A DNA stretch of 64,000 nt from Candidatus Melainabacteria bacterium. GTDB taxonomy: Bacteria > Cyanobacteriota > Vampirovibrionia > Obscuribacterales > Obscuribacteraceae. Below are positions 59,642-64,000 of this stretch, piece after piece. A program made the position numbers and the translations under genes. Numbering within the stretch: the first letter of the stretch is position 1; each line of letters opens with the position of its first letter. The stretch covers positions 1 to 64,000 of the forward strand of contig RXJR01000017.1 in assembly GCA_003963305.1 (NCBI GenBank), written 5' to 3'. Below the pieces are notes generated by a model, which was not told the DNA's origin, did not search any database, and worked only from the letters and a program-made list of their open reading frames with translations.

Positions 59642-60808
59642 TTGGAAAGTTTTGACGGAGTCATTGATCGCCTCGATATCGCACCAGGCGGTAGGGGTGC
59701 GCTGAACGGTTTGAATTTTGCCGTCAAAGATATGTTCGACTTGAAAGGTCGCACTTGCAGTTTTGGTACACCTGACTGGAAGCGCACTCACGCACCTGCT
59801 GAGGAGACTGCACCTGCTGTACAGCGATTGCTTAACGGTGGCGCTCATCTGAAATACAACGCTTGTGCCGATGAACTGGCGTGCAGTCTCGATGGAATTA
59901 ACATTCACTTTGGAACGCCGGTCAACGCTCAAGCACCCGACCGCATTCCCGGCGGTTCCTCTAGCGGTTGTGCATCGCTCGTCTCTCGTGGTGAAGTCGA
60001 CTTTGGGCTCGGCACTGACACAGCAGGCTCGGTGCGTGTGCCGGCAAGTTATTGCGGCATCTTCGGTTACCGGCCTTCGCACGACTATATTTCTGCCGAT
60101 GGTGTCTGCCCGCTTGGTGTCTCGTTTGACACGGTGGGTGTTTTCACTCGAGAGGCAGAACTTCTGGAGCGAGTCGCTGCTGTCTTATTGAAAGAAGAGA
60201 TGGATTATTCCAATTCAGAGATCATGCCGACTAATCTCATCATTCCGTCAAATTTTGCATCAGTACTCGACCCCGCTATTGCACCGTATATGATGGCATT
60301 TGTGGACGAGGTGAAGAAGCGCTTTGTCACCGTAAAAGAACAAAATTTCTATCAGCATGCTCGCGATGTGTACGACATTTTCAGTGTGGTGCGGGCGCGC
60401 GAAGCCTGGCAGGCGCATGGTGAGTGGCTGGAAGCGGTAAAACCGAACCTGGCTGTTACTATTCGTCAGCGCATTTATTCCTGTCGAGAAGTCAGTGATG
60501 CCGCGTATCAACGCAGTCTTGCTGCCCGGTCTGATTTGCTCAGTCGCAGTGATGCAGTTGTGGATAGCAACTCCTTCGTTTGTCTGCCCACGACCTGGGG
60601 CTACCCGCCCCTGACGAGTGCCGGTGAAGGTGAACTGCAGGATAATCGCAACCGCAATATCGTCATTACGACCCTGGCCTCCTGTTACGGATTTCCTCAG
60701 ATAACCATTCCCATACCGGCTGGAAAAATGAAGGCAGGCGTGTCGATTATGGGTGCTAAAGGCTCAGATAAAGCACTCTTGCGCTTTGTCAGAGATCTGA
60801 CCACTTAA
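59642..60808 (+). CDS. Amidase of the AMI1/indole-acetamide hydrolase type
   Basis: The 388-residue amidase-signature enzyme hydrolyses an amide to acid and ammonia. Seen: LNFAVKDMFDLKGRTCSFGTPDW with the catalytic Lys, PGGSSSGCASLV with the cis-Ser, and LGTDTAGSVRVPASYCGIFGYRPSHD with the nucleophilic Ser. The order and wording match plant AMI1 (indole-3-acetamide hydrolase) closely, for example FGYRPSH and SFDTVG. I place the start at TTG 59642 (MESFDGVIDRLDI), where AMI1 begins, rather than at GTG 59570, which abuts a terminator. Typical substrates are arylacetamides, but this cannot be determined here. Convergent with speB. Confidence 0.88.
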   Translation: MESFDGVIDRLDIAPGGRGALNGLNFAVKDMFDLKGRTCSFGTPDWKRTHAPAEETAPAVQRLLNGGAHLKYNACADELACSLDGINIHFGTPVNAQAPDRIPGGSSSGCASLVSRGEVDFGLGTDTAGSVRVPASYCGIFGYRPSHDYISADGVCPLGVSFDTVGVFTREAELLERVAAVLLKEEMDYSNSEIMPTNLIIPSNFASVLDPAIAPYMMAFVDEVKKRFVTVKEQNFYQHARDVYDIFSVVRAREAWQAHGEWLEAVKPNLAVTIRQRIYSCREVSDAAYQRSLAARSDLLSRSDAVVDSNSFVCLPTTWGYPPLTSAGEGELQDNRNRNIVITTLASCYGFPQITIPIPAGKMKAGVSIMGAKGSDKALLRFVRDLTT

Positions 60809-60890
60809 TTGCGTCAGATCTGATCGGCTAGTTCTGACCACTTATTTACGCCAGTGCTGACCGGCTAACTCTGAAAAGTTAATGGCGGAC
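60796..60890. repeat. 37-bp tandem repeat across the amidase stop codon
   Basis: Units at 60796-60832 and 60833-60869 begin TCTGACCACTTA and end GGCTAGT/GGCTAAC; a third diverged start (TCTGAAAAGTTAATGGCGG) follows at 60870. The first includes the amidase stop codon. Confidence 0.75.
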
Positions 60891-60900
60891 GTCTTGGTCG

Positions 60901-61815
60901 CTACAGATATTTCTTGGTCACGCCCAGCTCGAGCGCATAGCGATAACCGATTAACTTGTAGAGCAGTTTGGCAACCAGAAAGTCTGGCGCGTGAAGATTG
61001 GCAATGGGCGCCAGTTCTACGATGTCTGCGCCGACTACGTTTTTGCGTATGCACAACACTTTGATCAGTTCGATCAGGTGATACCAGGTCATGCCGCCCG
61101 GTTCCGGAGTGCCTGTGGACGGCATAACAGATGAGTCGAGCCCATCTACGTCGATAGTCAGATAGACATTATCCGAAAGGGTATGGATGATTTCGTGGAA
61201 ATTCCAGCGATCTTGCTGGCGCGCCCAGAATATGTTGATGTTTGGCTTTTCTTCTTCCAGCCATGTCACTTCGTCCTGGCTTATGTTTCTGATGCCGACT
61301 TGCGTTATTAGAGGCTGAGGCAGTGCCTTGTAGACGTGATAGGCGACCGAGGCGTGGCTGTAAGGGTTGCCTTCGTAAGACTTACGCAGGTCTCCGTGCG
61401 CATCGATCTGTAGAACCGAGAGGTCAGGATAACGCTGAGCGCAGGCCTTGATGGCGCCCAGAGAAAGAGAGTGTTCGCCTCCGATGACGATAGGAAATTT
61501 TCCTGTCTCAATGATTGGCGATATGGCATCTTGCAATGGCTGGAATGCTGTCGGGCTTTCTTCACCACCGACCGGTTCCATGATCACCGGCTCGTGAGTG
61601 TGGATGCCTATTTTGTGTGGCTCGATCCAGAGTTCATCGTCGAACAATTCCACTTGCTGGCTCGCTTCCAGAACTGCGGCCGGACCTTTGCTGGTTCCTT
61701 TGCCGTAGCTGACTGTGGCCTCGTAAGGAACGGGAACGATAACAACCTTTGAATTCTCCTTGTTGGAAAATTCGTCAGGTAAGCCAAAATAATTGGAGCT
61801 GTTGGTTTCTGCCAT
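60901..61815 (-). CDS. speB: Agmatinase / ureohydrolase
   Basis: The 304-residue enzyme belongs to the arginase/agmatinase family. Manganese-binding motifs are complete: GGEHSLSLG, LQIDAHGDLR, SHAS, LTIDVDGLDSSVMPSTGTPEPGG and the C-terminal VGADIVELAPI. Agmatinase cleaves agmatine to putrescine and urea. The arginine/agmatine distinction is not fully clear, but the SHAS and GTPEPGG forms favour agmatinase. It is last in a leftward operon with dapD and the M20 gene, 51 bp from dapD, linking lysine and polyamine synthesis by position. Confidence 0.93.
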   Translation of the reverse strand: MAETNSSNYFGLPDEFSNKENSKVVIVPVPYEATVSYGKGTSKGPAAVLEASQQVELFDDELWIEPHKIGIHTHEPVIMEPVGGEESPTAFQPLQDAISPIIETGKFPIVIGGEHSLSLGAIKACAQRYPDLSVLQIDAHGDLRKSYEGNPYSHASVAYHVYKALPQPLITQVGIRNISQDEVTWLEEEKPNINIFWARQQDRWNFHEIIHTLSDNVYLTIDVDGLDSSVMPSTGTPEPGGMTWYHLIELIKVLCIRKNVVGADIVELAPIANLHAPDFLVAKLLYKLIGYRYALELGVTKKYL

Positions 61816-61866
61816 ATTGCCAAGTGCTTTGAAGGGGCCGGTTGGCTGTTTATAGCATTTATTCAG

Positions 61867-62670
61867 CTAAGAATTAAACTGGCACAAAGAATCTTCAAGA
61901 GACTGTTTTGCGCTCACTGACGGATCACGACGGTTGATGATCAGTGGTGTTTGCAGTACATATTCTCGGTCGCCAAATTTTTTAGGTCTTCCGCCCGGCA
62001 CAACTACTGCGTTTTCAGGCACTCTGCCGAAAAATTCTTCGCCTGTCTTGATGTCCACTATCGGCGTGCGGGGTGTGATGACTGTGCCCGCGCCGATGAC
62101 AGCGTTCGCTTCTACTATACAGCCCTCGTAGATGCCGCAGCTGCCGCTTATGAAGGCATTGTCTTCGACAATTACGGGAGTGCCTTCAGGCGGCTCCAGA
62201 ACGCCACCAATTATGGTGCCTGCGCCGATCTGCACATTCTTTCCAATGCGAGCGCATGAACCGACCAGTACGAGTGAATCTACCACGGCGCCCTCATCGA
62301 CGTAAGCGCCTATGTTGACAAAGCTGGGTGCCATAATCACTACTTTCGGCGCTACGTAAGCACCTCTTCTCACGGAAGAATAAGGCACAATGCGGTGTGC
62401 CTCAGCTGAGAACGTGCGCAGTGGAATTTTGTCAAAGAAATGCCCCTCATCCATTTTTTTTACTGGTGAGATGCGGAAATAAAGCAATATAGCCTTTTTT
62501 ACCCAGGCATTGGTTTCCCATTTGCCTTTGATTTTCTCTACTACTTTGATCGTGCCCTGGTCTAACCCTTCCATGACCATGTCAATCAGCATCGTTGTTT
62601 CAGGTGGTGTAGTTCTGGCTTCGAACAACTCGTCGATGCGTTTGGCAAGATCCGTGGGATCCTTTTTCAC
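61867..62670 (-). CDS. dapD: Tetrahydrodipicolinate N-succinyltransferase
   Basis: The 267-residue left-handed beta-helix acyltransferase catalyses the acylation step of diaminopimelate/lysine synthesis. Hexapeptide repeats start at VPYSSVRRGAYVAPKVVIMAPSFVNIGAYV, with PVIVEDNAFISGSCGIYEGCIVEANAVIGAGTVITPRTPIVDIKTGEEFFGRVP matching DapD. The start is the GTG at 62670, overlapping the TGA of the M20 gene in AAGTGA, with GGAG 8 nt upstream; the longer ATG at 62736 would overlap the M20 gene by 70 bp. Length with this start matches the family. Confidence 0.94.
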   Translation of the reverse strand: MKKDPTDLAKRIDELFEARTTPPETTMLIDMVMEGLDQGTIKVVEKIKGKWETNAWVKKAILLYFRISPVKKMDEGHFFDKIPLRTFSAEAHRIVPYSSVRRGAYVAPKVVIMAPSFVNIGAYVDEGAVVDSLVLVGSCARIGKNVQIGAGTIIGGVLEPPEGTPVIVEDNAFISGSCGIYEGCIVEANAVIGAGTVITPRTPIVDIKTGEEFFGRVPENAVVVPGGRPKKFGDREYVLQTPLIINRRDPSVSAKQSLEDSLCQFNS

Positions 62671-63857
62671 TTCCGGGTCTCCAGATGTTTGATCAATCTC
62701 TTCGCTGTTTCGGCTAGCACCGCTGTTCCAATCCACAAACCTGATTCGTCCAGGTCGAATGTGTCGCTGTGATGACTGCGGCGGTCGCCTGCGATTTCTC
62801 CACCGAGGAACATGAAAGCGCCCGGCACTACTTCTGCAAACATCGAGAAGTCTTCGCTCCAGGTACGTGGTTTGATGGCCAGGACATTGTCTGCACCAAT
62901 CAAGTCGACGGCGGCCTGGCGCATTACTTCGGTTATCTCAGGGTCGTTTACGGTGGTCGGATATCCTAATTCATATTCGATTTTGTAGTCGCCACCCAGA
63001 ACACGAGCGATCGAGCAAGCACGTTCCAGCTCTTGTTGAATAAGATCGCGCACTTCTTTGCTGAATGTGCGGAATGTTCCTTCCAGAGTAACCGAGTCAG
63101 AGATGATGTTGCCTCTGACGCTCGAGCTGTGGAAAGAGCCAACGGTGACGATAGCAGGCTCGAGGGCCGATATCCTGCGGGAGACAATTTGTTGGATGCA
63201 GCCGACGACCTGCGCTGCTACAACCACTGCATCGACTGTGGTTTCGGGATAGGCTCCGTGCCCACCGCGTCCCATGATGGTGATAACGAAACTGTCGGCT
63301 GCTGCCATGACCGGTCCAGGAAGTATCCCAACTTTGCCCGCTGGAATCGTGGCATCCATGTGCAAACCGATGATCGCCTCGACGCCATTGAGCGCATCGT
63401 CTTCCAGCATCTTGTACGCGCCTGATTTGCCGTCTGAGTCGGCAAATTCTTCAGCTGGTTGCATGACCATGCGGATGCTGCCGCCCAGGTCTGCACTTTG
63501 ATTGGCCAGTATCTTGGCTGCGGCAAGCCCACAAGAAATGTGCGCATCGTGCCCACAAGCGTGCATCACACCTTTGTTTTTGGAGGCGTAGCTTTTCTGA
63601 TTTGCTTCATCAATCGGCAAACCGTCCATATCGGCGCGAATCGCTACTCTGGTGCCTTTGCCGATGTCGCCGATGACGCCTGTTTTGCCGACGCCGCGCT
63701 TGATTTTGTAACCAAGAGAGTCGAGCTTGTTAGCGGAAAGCTCCGCAGTTTTGGTCTCGTAGAAGCTTAATTCCGGCTCCGAATGCAGATGTCGGCGCAA
63801 TTCGACAATCTCGCCTTGCAATTTTTTCGCCTGGTCGAGCACTGAGGAGTTTGACAT
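62667..63857 (-). CDS. M20D amidohydrolase in the dap operon (possible N-acyl-diaminopimelate deacylase)
   Basis: The 396-residue hydrolase has RRHLHSEPELSFYE, the metal motif MHACGHDAHISCGLAA, MQPAEEFADSDGKSGAYKM with the catalytic Glu, GRGGHGAYPETTVDAV, and a C-terminal FMFLGGEIAGDRRSHHSD. ATG 63857 has GAGG 8 nt upstream. Because dapD overlaps its stop, it probably performs the deacylation that follows acylated diaminopimelate formation (YkuR-type N-acetyl-diaminopimelate deacetylases are M20D), or it deacylates other N-acyl amino acids. It is a paralogue of the 14359-15576 gene. Confidence 0.85.
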   Translation of the reverse strand: MSNSSVLDQAKKLQGEIVELRRHLHSEPELSFYETKTAELSANKLDSLGYKIKRGVGKTGVIGDIGKGTRVAIRADMDGLPIDEANQKSYASKNKGVMHACGHDAHISCGLAAAKILANQSADLGGSIRMVMQPAEEFADSDGKSGAYKMLEDDALNGVEAIIGLHMDATIPAGKVGILPGPVMAAADSFVITIMGRGGHGAYPETTVDAVVVAAQVVGCIQQIVSRRISALEPAIVTVGSFHSSSVRGNIISDSVTLEGTFRTFSKEVRDLIQQELERACSIARVLGGDYKIEYELGYPTTVNDPEITEVMRQAAVDLIGADNVLAIKPRTWSEDFSMFAEVVPGAFMFLGGEIAGDRRSHHSDTFDLDESGLWIGTAVLAETAKRLIKHLETRK

Positions 63858-64000
63858 TAGTTGAACCTCAAAGGCATTTTTGTGTGTTGATGAGAATAGC
63901 TGATACGCACGCGGACTTACCGATTTCCGAAGATAGATTGCGCAGTGTCCCGGCGTCGAATCATCGGCGCGATCAATTTTCAGATTGAATTCTGTGTGCG
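63858..64000. other. Upstream end of window
   Basis: These 143 bp should contain the promoter of the M20/dapD/speB operon. A frame in phase with the M20 gene remains open to the edge, but it lacks family similarity and the ATG at 63857 has its own ribosome-binding site. No gene can be assigned. Confidence 0.4.

Noticed and set aside
1-64000. tRNA and rRNA genes
   Set aside because: I scanned the intergenic regions for the TTCGAATC-type T-arm and acceptor pairing and for rRNA-like sequence and saw none; similar strings near 29450 and 38513 lie within protein genes. A tRNAscan run would be decisive.

Overview
The window looks like chromosome from a free-living, mid-GC bacterium with many large accessory proteins. 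Housekeeping genes (panC, mutL, hisS, tadA, dapD, speB, yqeY) lie among two-component systems, a eukaryotic-type Ser/Thr kinase, TPR/HEAT/Sel1 repeat proteins and long low-complexity proteins. That style would fit a non-photosynthetic cyanobacterial relative (Melainabacteria/Vampirovibrionia, Obscuribacter-like), but no marker here settles it, so the assignment is an impression. I saw no rRNA, tRNA, CRISPR array, transposase or integrase.

Layout. 1-5 kb: the end of a Gln-rich repeat protein, panC, a ketol-acid-reductoisomerase-like gene with two catalytic residues changed, and an opine-dehydrogenase-like gene. 5-7.4 kb: two tandem paralogues of unknown family in GC-rich DNA. 7.5-11 kb: three leftward accessory proteins without Sec signals. 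11-16 kb: a divergent histidine kinase/PhoB-type regulator pair, then a leftward run of molybdenum-carrier-like protein, M20 amidohydrolase and YqeY. 16.3-17.1 kb: two small membrane proteins. 18-22 kb: an exported protein and a 1030-residue HEAT protein with an HExxH motif. 22-32.7 kb: mutL, then a rightward run of NarL-type kinase/regulator, Ser/Thr kinase, TlpA-like thioredoxin and D-lyxose isomerase. 33-41.5 kb: M48 protease, beta-CASP nuclease, a small Cys protein, an NCS1 permease, a Sel1 protein, an SGNH-like protein and an SPFH protein. 41.7-51.8 kb: a VIT/vWA-like membrane protein, an alpha/beta hydrolase with a TetR-type operator in its promoter and a tetR gene, an NlpC/P60-like protein, GNAT and hisS. 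52-56.5 kb: four GC-rich leftward genes (DUF4139-like, unknown, receiver-like, unknown). 57-64 kb: TPR protein/tadA, an AMI1-like amidase, and a leftward lysine/polyamine operon (M20 deacylase, dapD, speB).

The most unusual large-scale feature is a set of compositionally distinct, GC-rich gene modules (about 5.1-7.5, 16.3-17.1, 34.4-36.5, 52.0-54.7 and 55.35-56.55 kb). They are separated by ordinary native genes, carry their own GC-rich hairpins, and three of their genes share the ribosome-binding sequence ACCAAGGAG. The most testable functional observation is the KARI-like protein beside panC. It keeps the Rossmann fold and most metal ligands but lacks the catalytic Lys and one metal-ligand Glu, so it may be a reductase (for example of ketopantoate) rather than a true isomeroreductase.
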